This document shows positions 1 to 7,035 of a DNA stretch of 37,646 nucleotides, piece by piece. A program made the position numbers and the translations under genes. The notes beneath the pieces were generated by a model. That model was not told where the DNA came from. It saw only the letters and a program-made list of their open reading frames with translations, and did not search any database. The DNA is from CAZTDD01 sp964612675 (GTDB lineage: Bacteria > Hinthialibacterota > Hinthialibacteria > Hinthialibacterales > JAKPRU01), in NCBI GenBank assembly GCA_964612675.1, contig CAZTDD010000066.1, positions 1 to 37,646 of the forward strand, given 5' to 3'. How positions within the stretch are numbered: position 1 is the first letter of the stretch; every line of letters begins with the position of its first letter.

Positions 1-46
1 CGACGTGGGAATCTCGCCGTTGAATCGGACAAAACGAGATGGCCAC
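1..46. repeat. Truncated copy of dispersed hairpin repeat
   Basis: These 46 bases recur exactly at 95-140. The copy is cut by the window edge, so only the inner part of the unit is visible, and after position 46 the two copies diverge. It belongs to the same family as the complete unit at 76-157. No gene is seen in 1-300. Confidence 0.85.
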
Positions 47-75
47 ACTTCGCTCCTAAGAAACACCTGCGAATC

Positions 76-157
76 GTCATTCCGAGGAGCGAAGCGACGT
101 GGGAATCTCGCCGTTGAATCGGACAAAACGAGATGGCCACGCTTCGCTCGCCATGAC
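76..157. repeat. Dispersed inverted-repeat element (REP/MITE-like)
   Basis: The left arm starts gtcattccgaggagcgaagc and the right arm ends cgcttcgctcgccatgac. The right arm is the approximate reverse complement of the left (gtcatggcgagcgaagcg), so the unit can fold into a long imperfect hairpin. Repeats with a core like gagcgaagcgac...aatctc are common intergenic elements in many bacteria (recall). It carries no transposase and is probably a non-autonomous or REP-like element. Confidence 0.7.
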
Positions 158-161
158 GGCA

Positions 162-220
162 ACGGGGACCACGGTTTCTTCCTCAAATCACCGGCCCGCC
201 GGTCCGTGGCTCGCTATGAC
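162..220. repeat. Degenerate hairpin unit next to the repeat cluster
   Basis: An inverted repeat pairs ccacgg (169-174) with ccgtgg (204-209) around an inner ccgg-cccg-ccgg palindrome (191-202). The segment ends gctcgctatgac, nearly the same as the right end of the unit at 76-157, so it looks like a decayed third copy. Short open frames here are not credible genes. Confidence 0.45.
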
Positions 221-300
221 GGTAACGCAACCAGCTGCGAACAGTCACATTCTTTTCACAAAAAACCAGCAGCCGGTCGGTTGTGGGCTCGAAAGACTCT

Positions 301-666
301 TTATGGCATGGCCCTTTTATGCCGCTGCGATCCCTCCCGGATAACCTGCTCCCGCTTCCTGGGGCGCTCAGCATGATCTTTGTTCATTTCTTTCAGCACA
401 GTCTTGACCAAGGTGGGGCGCAATAGATAGTAACACCGAAGAGAACCGTTCGAATGACAGCCGACGAGTCCCGCTTTTCTAAGGATCGCAAGATGTTGCG
501 ACAGATTCGCTTGGGAAACATCCACGATCTGGTTCACATCCTGGACACATTGCGCACCCTGCGATAAGTGCTCCAGGATAGTCAGACGTATGGGGTTGGC
601 CATGGCCTTCAGGAAAATGGAGGCTTGCTCCCAATGATCGAAAGAAGCGGTGTTTCGGTTTGGCAT
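301..666 (-). CDS. ArsR/SmtB-family transcriptional regulator
   Basis: A 121-aa winged-helix repressor-type protein. Residues near the N-terminus (ASIFLKAMANPIRLTILEHL) are the ArsR helix 1-2 signature. DVSQANLSQHLAILRKAGLV is the recognition helix-turn-helix, and the YYLLRPTL segment is the wing. The start at 666 is chosen because GAGAAGGA lies just upstream of ATG; a longer frame to 732 lacks this and would run through the operator-like palindrome. One Cys in the N-terminal half (QCVQDV) corresponds to the ELCVCDL region of metal-sensing members, but the usual CxC pair is absent, so the ligand may be redox, sulfur or a metal. It is divergent from the 861-1874 operon and probably controls it and itself. 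Family is clear; ligand unknown. Confidence 0.85.
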   Translation of the reverse strand: MPNRNTASFDHWEQASIFLKAMANPIRLTILEHLSQGAQCVQDVNQIVDVSQANLSQHLAILRKAGLVGCHSNGSLRCYYLLRPTLVKTVLKEMNKDHAERPRKREQVIREGSQRHKRAMP

Positions 667-694
667 TTCCTTCTCGCTTTCATTGTCGCTTAAA

Positions 695-710
695 ATAAGA
701 CATATCTTAT
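695..710. promoter_or_regulatory. Palindromic operator-like site upstream of arsR-type gene
   Basis: ataagacatatcttat is a 16-bp palindrome with one mismatched pair, 28 bp upstream of the regulator start. ArsR proteins bind AT-rich dyads in this position, so autoregulation is inferred. The motif is not identical to the dyad at 799-820. Confidence 0.45.
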
Positions 711-793
711 ATATTGAACGCCTCATCAGCAAGCCAAGGCTGTCTCGCCACAGGCTCTCGGCGGCGCGAGAACAGAAATTTGCGGTTTCTCGC

Positions 794-822
794 TTGCTTA
801 TATAATAGAATTGTTATATAAT
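794..822 (+). promoter_or_regulatory. Sigma70-type promoter with embedded dyad, for the 861 operon
   Basis: TTGCTT (794-799) is separated by 17 bp from a perfect TATAAT (817-822). The spacer is filled by an inverted repeat, tatataat-agaatt-gttatata (799-820), and TTATATAAT also occurs as a direct repeat (798-806 and 814-822). A dyad across the spacer is a standard place for a repressor such as the neighbouring ArsR-type protein to act. Gene start follows at 861. Confidence 0.6.
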
Positions 823-860
823 GATACGTAGAACAACTTTTCGACGAAAGGGGTAGGATC

Positions 861-1046
861 ATGACGGAAGACACACAACAACTCACGACCCACTATGAGC
901 CCCATAGACCTGCACGTCCGATGACCATCGTGAAGGACGAACGGGGGGACCGATGGATTTGCGACAAGGGTGTCGACCCAACGAAAGGGCTTCGAGAACA
1001 GGGATGTTGGAATTGCGGCGAAATGGCGTTCTCGCGGGACGATTAG
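861..1046 (+). CDS. Small CxxC protein, function unknown
   Basis: A 61-aa soluble protein starting at ATG after an AAGGGG-type ribosome site. It has three Cys: WICDKG and GCWNCGEMAF; the CWNC pair looks like a metal- or redox-binding CxxC. No signal peptide or membrane segment. I do not recognise a family. It is first in a likely three-gene unit behind the ArsR-type operator, so a role in metal or reactive-sulfur handling is inferred from context only. Confidence 0.55.
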   Translation: MTEDTQQLTTHYEPHRPARPMTIVKDERGDRWICDKGVDPTKGLREQGCWNCGEMAFSRDD

Positions 1047-1076
1047 CATCGTTTGCGGGAGACGTTCGTGAGCTGG

Positions 1077-1094
1077 AGTCCGGTATGCCGGACT
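1077..1094 (+). other. Intergenic hairpin
   Basis: A perfect 7-bp stem, agtccgg-tatg-ccggact, lies between the 61-aa gene and the lipoprotein gene. No T-run follows, so it is more likely an mRNA processing or stability element than a terminator. Confidence 0.5.
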
Positions 1095-1134
1095 TCTCAC
1101 CAATGAAACAGGACTCATCGAAAGGAGAAGCATC

Positions 1135-1299
1135 ATGAAAACGATTGGAATGATCATCGTGTTTGCGATACTCGGTTTGGCATTGTTCGTGGGGTGCTCG
1201 TCAACAGGTACTCACCAACATGCATCGTTCTCCGCGTCTTCACATCATGCGCATCACGCACCCTGCGCGGACAAATTGTGTGAGGAGTCGATGCTCTGA
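1135..1299 (+). CDS. Small His-rich lipoprotein
   Basis: A 54-aa protein starting at ATG 1135 with AAGGAG seven bases upstream. The N-terminus MKTIGMIIVFAILGLALF is a signal peptide ending in a lipobox-type VGC (Cys at residue 21), so the mature part would be lipid-anchored with only about 34 residues. That part is dense in His (HQH, SSHHAHHA) and ends with CADKLC, suggesting metal binding at the envelope. It sits between the 61-aa CxxC protein and DUF302, consistent with a metal-related operon under the ArsR-type regulator. No family recognised. Confidence 0.6.
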   Translation: MKTIGMIIVFAILGLALFVGCSSTGTHQHASFSASSHHAHHAPCADKLCEESML

Positions 1300-1361
1300 G
1301 CGACAGACGTTGGAAGAACATGGGAAGTTGGCCTGCAAAAGTCGCGCGAGGAGGTCTGAAA

Positions 1362-1874
1362 ATGACTGCGATACAAGAAGAACGAACGATTGAGAACTGG
1401 AAAAGGCCTGCGGGATGGACGGCGGCGGGTTTTGCCGTCGGCGTCCTCCTAACGGTCGTTGTCGGGTGGTCGATCATGCCTGGCATGATGATCGTCACCG
1501 AGGAAAGCCGACTGAACGTCGAGGACACGGTTGCCCTGATTGAGAAGGCGGTTGTAGAACAGGGATGGGTTGTTTCCGGTACAACCGATATGAATCGCTC
1601 GCTGGCGAAACATGGCGTTGAATTTGAACCGCGTGTAAAAGTCGTGAAGCTGTGCAAGCCCGAGTATGCGCAGAGCGTTCTCAAAACAGATCGCGACGTT
1701 GCTTGTTTGATGCCATGTTCGATCTCGGTGTGGGAAGGCGATAACGGTCGAGTGTATGTCGCGAAAATGAACACCGGATTGATGGGGAAAATGTTCGGCG
1801 GAAACATCGCCAAGGTCATGGGCGGTCAGGTGGCCGAGGACGAACACGCGATGCTCGCGGGGATTCTGCGGTGA
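1362..1874 (+). CDS. DUF302 domain protein, membrane-anchored
   Basis: A 170-aa protein. ATG 1362 is chosen over an in-frame start at 1320 because GAGGAGG lies just upstream. Residues about 18-40 (GWTAAGFAVGVLLTVVVGWS) form one membrane segment. The rest matches DUF302: the N-terminal strand-helix with EDTVALIEKAVVEQGW, the central VVKLCKPEYAQSVL, and the C-terminal GDNGRVYVAKMNTGLMGKMF. DUF302 proteins often lie near metal or sulfur-stress genes; their biochemical role is unknown. It closes the operon and is convergent with the GH127 gene. Confidence 0.8.
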   Translation: MTAIQEERTIENWKRPAGWTAAGFAVGVLLTVVVGWSIMPGMMIVTEESRLNVEDTVALIEKAVVEQGWVVSGTTDMNRSLAKHGVEFEPRVKVVKLCKPEYAQSVLKTDRDVACLMPCSISVWEGDNGRVYVAKMNTGLMGKMFGGNIAKVMGGQVAEDEHAMLAGILR

Positions 1875-1887
1875 AAGGGCAGGGGCA

Positions 1888-1915
1888 GCTTGGAAACTCC
1901 CCAAAAAGCCCAAGC
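1888..1915. terminator. Weak hairpin between convergent genes
   Basis: gcttgg (1888-1893) pairs with ccaagc (1910-1915) in the 47-bp gap between DUF302 and GH127, both of which end here. There is no good T-run on either side, so termination function is tentative. Confidence 0.3.
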
Positions 1916-1921
1916 GCCGGT

Positions 1922-3958
1922 CTACCAGTCAATGGGCAGCCACAGAGTCATCTGCGAAACGCCACGGTTCATCCACGCGAAATAGGGGATCAGCTTAACG
2001 TCGATGGGCTGGAGTTTTTCGTCGCCGAGCTCGGTATATAAATGGGAATCGTCTTTCGGCAGGCGCAGTGCGCGGCCGCTCAGCGTAACAACGCCGCCAA
2101 GGCAAGCGGATTCAAATGTAGGAGTCAGATCGATGTTGCGCGGGATAATAATCTCCGAAACGTCGACGCCCTGCGGCAGATCGGGCGATTCCAGGCAGTA
2201 CAGGATGGGGCCACGTGCGACGGCGATTTGATTGTGTGCGGAATCGACTTTACGATGCGCACGCATGAAACGTACATCCAGCGGAAGGTTGAGCGTGATT
2301 GTGTCTCCTTGCTTCCATTTATGCTGAACAGCGACATATGTACCGGGTTCGCTGGAAGCAGCGAAAGGCGTGCCGTTGATCTGAATGGAATATGTGTCGG
2401 CCCACCCGGGAATGCGCAGATGAATGACGCTGTCTTTTGGAACACTCTCAATATCAATGTGTATGTTTCCATCCCAGGGATAATTCGTTTTTTGTTCGAT
2501 CTTGTATGTGCCGTTATCCAATCGATTTCCACCGTAGTGATGAATCCAAAGCGTATCCCCAGAGATGCTATAGAAATAGTCTTGCATTTCGGCGAGAGTG
2601 CGCAAAACATTTGACGGGCAACAGGTTCCATAGTTGCTGTTGGGTCGATGTGGTTTCGGGGCTCCCGGTTGGTGACGTCTGAGACTGTCCTGCGACCAAA
2701 GCTCCTGTTCCTCTCCATACCAGCGCAAGGGGTTGGTATAACTAAAGGATCTCCCATCCACACTTATCCCGGGCAAGAAACCGTTATACATTTCACGTTC
2801 CATCATATCGGCGTATTTAGCCTTCGCCTCAATGGCCAGCATACGCCAATTCCACATGAAATTACCGACCTGTCCGCAGGTTTCGTTGTAGGCGGGGGTT
2901 TTCGGAAGATAGTATCGCGGCCCCACGGCCTCGTGGACGTCGTCCGCTGTGTATACCGAGCCATTTCGAATGGAAAAACCGCGATACAGCGCGCACGTTC
3001 CGCCCGTGATGTACAGCTTGTGTTCGACCAGGTCTTTCCAAAGACGTTCTAGAGCCGCCAGCAGCTCGGTATCGCCGGTCTCCATGAAGACATCGGCCGC
3101 TCCGGAATACAGATAGGTATAGAAAACCGCGTGGCCGACAACTTCTGTCTCTTTTCGTAGCGGAACTCGATCTTGACATTGATCCGACCCGCCCTTGAAT
3201 GCACCTCGCATATCCACAACGGTTTTTGCCAGTTCGAGATATTCCTGTTCTCCTGTCTCGCGATGGAGCTCCACCGCCCCCATGATGACCGACGGATTGA
3301 AAGGGAAATGAGCCATCTGTGGATTTTTGTTCTTGAATTGTCGATAAAGGAACTTCCCCGTTTTTTTCGCTACGTCCAGGAAAATGGATTTTCCGGTACA
3401 GCGATGGTGGACAACGGCGGCGGTGAGTAGATGTCCCATGACATAGACTTCGTGGTGGTTGGGGCGCTGGAAGCACGGGCGATTTCGAACGATGTTTTGT
3501 GAGGCAATATACCCGTCGGATTCCTGAGCCTTGGCAATTACGGATATGATTCGGTCCATCAATTGGTTCAACTTTTCATCTTTTGTGGCTGCATAAACCG
3601 CCGAGGCGGCTTCGATCCATTTATACACCCAGGCGTCCATCCAGTTGTTGCCTGCGTACGGGCCTTCTCTCAAACCGGCGGCGATTTCGAGGTTTCTGAG
3701 AGCCCCGCGTTCCGGATCGGCCATGAGTTTGTATAGATGCATCAAGGTGGTTTCACTGACTAAATCGAATCGGTCGGTCCAGAATCCGGAAGTCCACTCC
3801 ACGTCATCGATATTCACGCTTTCGAGTTTTGCGTGTGGACTTGAGGATGTGTCGACGACGCTCTGGTTTGCGGTACTCGGAGGGCACATCACAACCAGAT
3901 ATAGAAGAGGGACTGTGAACCTGATGGGAAGTTGTTTTAGAAGCGTCAGGGACCCCAT
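1922..3958 (-). CDS. Secreted GH127 beta-L-arabinofuranosidase-like hydrolase (DUF1680)
   Basis: A 678-aa protein with an N-terminal signal peptide (about residues 1-30, ending STA-NQ). The body is the GH127/DUF1680 alpha/alpha barrel: NWMDAWVYKWIEAASAVYAA, YITGGTCALYRG and the tandem NETCGQVGNFMWNWRML and NYGTCCPSNVLRTL blocks. In the characterised Bifidobacterium enzyme a Glu, a Cys and a Cys pair coordinate zinc and one Cys is the nucleophile. The equivalents here are the E-T-C near residue 360 and the Cys pair near 446, so it should be active. The C-terminal part is beta-sandwich. Likely removes L-arabinofuranose from plant-derived glycans outside the cytoplasm. Its start overlaps the end of the upstream pseudopilin gene by 13 bp, suggesting coupling. 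Confidence 0.9.
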   Translation of the reverse strand: MGSLTLLKQLPIRFTVPLLYLVVMCPPSTANQSVVDTSSSPHAKLESVNIDDVEWTSGFWTDRFDLVSETTLMHLYKLMADPERGALRNLEIAAGLREGPYAGNNWMDAWVYKWIEAASAVYAATKDEKLNQLMDRIISVIAKAQESDGYIASQNIVRNRPCFQRPNHHEVYVMGHLLTAAVVHHRCTGKSIFLDVAKKTGKFLYRQFKNKNPQMAHFPFNPSVIMGAVELHRETGEQEYLELAKTVVDMRGAFKGGSDQCQDRVPLRKETEVVGHAVFYTYLYSGAADVFMETGDTELLAALERLWKDLVEHKLYITGGTCALYRGFSIRNGSVYTADDVHEAVGPRYYLPKTPAYNETCGQVGNFMWNWRMLAIEAKAKYADMMEREMYNGFLPGISVDGRSFSYTNPLRWYGEEQELWSQDSLRRHQPGAPKPHRPNSNYGTCCPSNVLRTLAEMQDYFYSISGDTLWIHHYGGNRLDNGTYKIEQKTNYPWDGNIHIDIESVPKDSVIHLRIPGWADTYSIQINGTPFAASSEPGTYVAVQHKWKQGDTITLNLPLDVRFMRAHRKVDSAHNQIAVARGPILYCLESPDLPQGVDVSEIIIPRNIDLTPTFESACLGGVVTLSGRALRLPKDDSHLYTELGDEKLQPIDVKLIPYFAWMNRGVSQMTLWLPIDW

Positions 3959-4491
3959 AGATTAATGTCTCCTATTGAAGTCAATCCGTTCGTCATGTCG
4001 AATGGGTATCCGTGATTCAGGATCTTGTCCGGCCCTACTGAACGCACGTGCCACATGAGTCCGCCGGGCGGTTGAATTGGTGCATTGATGTTGGCTTGTT
4101 CCATCATATGTGAATTGCTGGAACTCCAGTCGGACGCGAACCAGGCGGCGTTGTCTTCGCGGCAGACATAATGAAACCAGCCCAGCGTGTGCCACATTTC
4201 TTCGAAATGTTCGGCGAAGATGTCTTTCGGGCAGGAAGCCAGGTACGACACCGGAGTGGTCAAGCGGAAGTATTTGGGCGGAGGAATTCCTACACCCGGC
4301 GGATAATGTGCGAGATCGAGTTTGTATTGATCGAGGGCGTTCCCGATGCTTTTCATGTCGCCCACGACGCGGGCGATTTTGGCTCGGGTCTGGGCGTTGA
4401 GGAAATTCGGAACGGCGATGGCTGCGAGGATGCCGATGATTGCCACGACAATCAGCAGCTCGATCAGTGTGAAGGCATTGTGCCGTCGCAT
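3946..4491 (-). CDS. Type II/IV pseudopilin-like protein
   Basis: A 181-aa protein. ATG 4491 is chosen because GGAG lies seven bases upstream and it gives a short basic leader (MRRHNA) before the prepilin signature FTLIELLIVVAIIGIL. An upstream extension to 4605 would bury the leader. Position -1 is Ala rather than the usual Gly, and the +5 Glu is present. After the hydrophobic helix comes NFLNAQTRAKIARVVGDMKS, then a soluble domain ending in a GPDKIL...SIGDINLWG block. This is the secretion-type (G-like) pseudopilin form found in large numbers in some candidate phyla. The 3' end overlaps the GH127 start. It may serve export or surface display. Confidence 0.85.
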   Translation of the reverse strand: MRRHNAFTLIELLIVVAIIGILAAIAVPNFLNAQTRAKIARVVGDMKSIGNALDQYKLDLAHYPPGVGIPPPKYFRLTTPVSYLASCPKDIFAEHFEEMWHTLGWFHYVCREDNAAWFASDWSSSNSHMMEQANINAPIQPPGGLMWHVRSVGPDKILNHGYPFDMTNGLTSIGDINLWGP

Positions 4492-4624
4492 TATTCCACT
4501 CCGGTATCGACAGTAATTGGTGAGCCATGCACCTCCCCTGTCGGGTTCCCAGTGTAGCACATTTAGCGCACTGCCGGCCAAGCATTTCCCGGATGTCTGT
4601 CTCACGTTGTCTAACGCTCTAAGA

Positions 4625-4657
4625 TGGACTATAGTCCAGATAAGGAGATGTCTCCTT
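4625..4657. promoter_or_regulatory. Two adjacent palindromes in a divergent intergenic region
   Basis: tggactatagtcca (4625-4638) is a perfect 14-bp palindrome. Four bases later aaggaga-tg-tctcctt (4642-4657) is a 7-bp stem with a 2-base centre. They lie in the 300-bp space between the divergent pseudopilin/GH127 unit and the CBM9 protein gene. A shared operator for the two divergent units is inferred; no clear -35/-10 pair was identified. Confidence 0.4.
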
Positions 4658-4791
4658 CAGCATTTGGAGCTCTTTCTGGAAGCCGTCCAAAAGGATACAG
4701 CGGATTTCCGTTTTCCGTGTGACGCTGTCAACCTTTTTGTGATATGGCTATTCCGGAAGACTCACACAACAGTACAGGAGGACAGCTGATA

Positions 4792-6963
4792 ATGAAGAGA
4801 TTTGCTGTCGCGCTACTAAGTATCGGGTTGGTCTGTGGAATGGTTGTCGCGCAGGACGAGGAACGGATCGATATCACAGGCTTCGAGGAGTCGTTTGATT
4901 GGCAGTTCACAGGCGGCAATATTATTGCGGGCAGTTCGTATGTCGAAGATCCGACGTTCTTCGAAGTGGACCCCCTGGAAGGCGACTGGGCATTGTATCT
5001 CGAGTATGACAAAAGCAGCGGTCTGTGGAGCACGTCCACGTTGAACTTCCCGGACGGGGCGATGGATCTGAGCGGGATGCGTGAACTCCGCATGTCGTTC
5101 TACATTTTCCCGGACTCCGACCCGCATCCGGACAACGGATACCAGATGCGTTTCAACATTCCCACCATGAGTCTCGGGGAACACACTGTACCGGAAGCCG
5201 GGGAATGGCATGAACTTTCAATACCCATTGACCGAATCGCTTCCGAAACCACGTTGGCCAGCTTGGATCGTATCCAGATTCTTTTCTTGCCCGGAGCGGA
5301 AGCAGCGGTCGGCGGTATGCTTATCGACAACATCTACATGGTCCGTCCGGCCAACACGCCAAGCACAAAAGTAACCACAATTTACGGCTTCAACGAAACG
5401 AACCCCGATGATGATGCTCCGTTGGGCTGGACGAATATGAATGCCGGGCCGCCGATTTTGGGTGGAGCCTGGGTCGAGCCGACCGAGGGATCCGACTACA
5501 TGGAAATCCCCGCAACGAATTGGACACAGAACGTTAGGACAATCAATGCGGCGGCGGATTTCGATCAGTGGCCGCAAGTGGTCGAAATGTTGGTGGATTT
5601 GCGCATCAGTGACGACTTTAGTGCCTCTTGGGGACAGATTTATCTTGTTTTGAGTTCCAATTCGGGGGGAACGATCACGTTTAGAAACTATAAAGATGTT
5701 GGCGGGTTGAAGGACGAATGGAGGACTGTAGCGTGGGACGTCGATATGGCGCCTCACCTGACATCCATCGAGAATGATGACGGAAGTTTTGAGATTCGTA
5801 TCCTCACGCACAGCGATAGCAGTGTGACCGGCGCTGTCTATCTCGATGATTTCCGTGTTGGGACGACGACCTCCTACACCGCCGCTCAGCGACTCATCTC
5901 GCCGACTTATTTCGAGGGAAGCGAGACGTTCGATGTTGAGATCACGATCACGAATTCCGAGGATGGCAAGGAAGTCACAGTCGAGGAGACCATCCCGGAT
6001 GGATGGACCGCAAGCGAGATCAGCAATGGCGGCGCGCTTACTGATGGAGTGATTACCTGGGACTTGACGCTGCCGGAAGGCGAAACGGTGTTGACTTACA
6101 AGACCACCTCGCCCGCCGACCCAAGCGAAGCCGGGAACTGGTCCGGTACAATCGATGGCGCGGATGTCGCAGGAATGAACTCGGCTTTCTTCATCTACCC
6201 TGCGTTGGTAGAGAACAAGGTTGAAGCGCCTTTCCTCTCTAACAGCGTCGATCTCGACGGGAAACTCGACAGCGCGGAGTATGAGGGCGCGAATACTTAT
6301 TCTTTCAACCACGATACCTCGGACGGCAATACGGCACCGGGCGTTCACCTCAGCGGGAATGAGTATCCGGCGGATGAAGAGAACGTGACGTTCCACGTGT
6401 TCCATGACGAGAATTACATCTATGTCGGTATGGATATCGTCGATCCGAGCCTGAATTTTTCCGGTTCAGACGATGTGTGGCGAAACGACAGCACCGAGCT
6501 CTATTTCGACGGCAATTTCAGTCGTTCGAGCAGCAAGGAACGGAACCCATTCGGGCCGCAACTTACTGTTGTTGGAGACGGCAGCGCGGCGACCTCGAAC
6601 GGTACCGCGGTTGAGATTCAGGATTTGGATGGAGGCGGTTTCTCCGAGGAAGGCAAGGATTCCGAGGGAGGCGAGGTCTACTGGGGCTTTGGTGCGGCAC
6701 CGAAACCGGATGATTCCGGCTACGTGGTCGAGTATCGAGTAGACAAGCGTGTTATTCTCGATCCTCCTGACCGAACGCTTCTCGGTTTTGAGATCCTCAT
6801 GAACAGCAGTGAGGCGGGAGAAACCGACCGGACAGCAAAATGGGGTTGGTATTCAAGCGATGCGTCCGGCGAAGCGTCGGAGTATTGGGATGACGAGACC
6901 GGCTGGGGCCTCATGGAGCTGCAGGGCGGCCCGAGCCACGTAAGCGACTGGTCGTTCTTCTAA
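4792..6963 (+). CDS. Secreted multidomain carbohydrate-binding protein (CBM9-like C-terminus)
   Basis: A 723-aa protein. ATG 4792 follows AGGAGG and begins a signal peptide, MKRFAVALLSIGLVCGMVVA-Q. Two consecutive beta-sandwich modules follow (about residues 20-190 and 195-365); each ends in an IDNIYM or LDDFRVG strand, typical of galactose-binding/CBM11-like folds. A DUF11-like beta domain (about 370-470, VEITITNSEDGKEV) comes next, then a CBM9-like domain (about 480-720). CBM9 hallmarks are VDLDGKLDSAEYEGA, ENYIYVGMDIVDPS, STELYFDG and GYVVEYRVDKR. No catalytic motif was seen. It probably binds polysaccharide outside the cell and may work with the divergent GH127 gene. Confidence 0.75.
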   Translation: MKRFAVALLSIGLVCGMVVAQDEERIDITGFEESFDWQFTGGNIIAGSSYVEDPTFFEVDPLEGDWALYLEYDKSSGLWSTSTLNFPDGAMDLSGMRELRMSFYIFPDSDPHPDNGYQMRFNIPTMSLGEHTVPEAGEWHELSIPIDRIASETTLASLDRIQILFLPGAEAAVGGMLIDNIYMVRPANTPSTKVTTIYGFNETNPDDDAPLGWTNMNAGPPILGGAWVEPTEGSDYMEIPATNWTQNVRTINAAADFDQWPQVVEMLVDLRISDDFSASWGQIYLVLSSNSGGTITFRNYKDVGGLKDEWRTVAWDVDMAPHLTSIENDDGSFEIRILTHSDSSVTGAVYLDDFRVGTTTSYTAAQRLISPTYFEGSETFDVEITITNSEDGKEVTVEETIPDGWTASEISNGGALTDGVITWDLTLPEGETVLTYKTTSPADPSEAGNWSGTIDGADVAGMNSAFFIYPALVENKVEAPFLSNSVDLDGKLDSAEYEGANTYSFNHDTSDGNTAPGVHLSGNEYPADEENVTFHVFHDENYIYVGMDIVDPSLNFSGSDDVWRNDSTELYFDGNFSRSSSKERNPFGPQLTVVGDGSAATSNGTAVEIQDLDGGGFSEEGKDSEGGEVYWGFGAAPKPDDSGYVVEYRVDKRVILDPPDRTLLGFEILMNSSEAGETDRTAKWGWYSSDASGEASEYWDDETGWGLMELQGGPSHVSDWSFF

Positions 6964-6991
6964 ACGCAAGCACTTACTTACTGAGTATGCA

Positions 6992-7028
6992 AATACCCCC
7001 GGTTGGACCGGTTCCAGCCGGGGGTATT
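6992..7028. terminator. Bidirectional intrinsic terminator
   Basis: aatacccccgg (6992-7002) pairs perfectly with ccgggggtatt (7018-7028) over 11 bp with a 15-base loop. It lies exactly between two convergent genes ending at 6963 and 7036. The outer AT pairs provide the weak A/T tract on either side. Confidence 0.85.
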
Positions 7029-7035
7029 GTGTTGA

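Noticed and set aside
5218..6405. Long minus-strand open frame of 395 codons inside the CBM9 protein gene
   Set aside because: It is a shadow of a strongly coding + strand gene; composition is Arg/Ile/Val-rich and no domain is recognisable.
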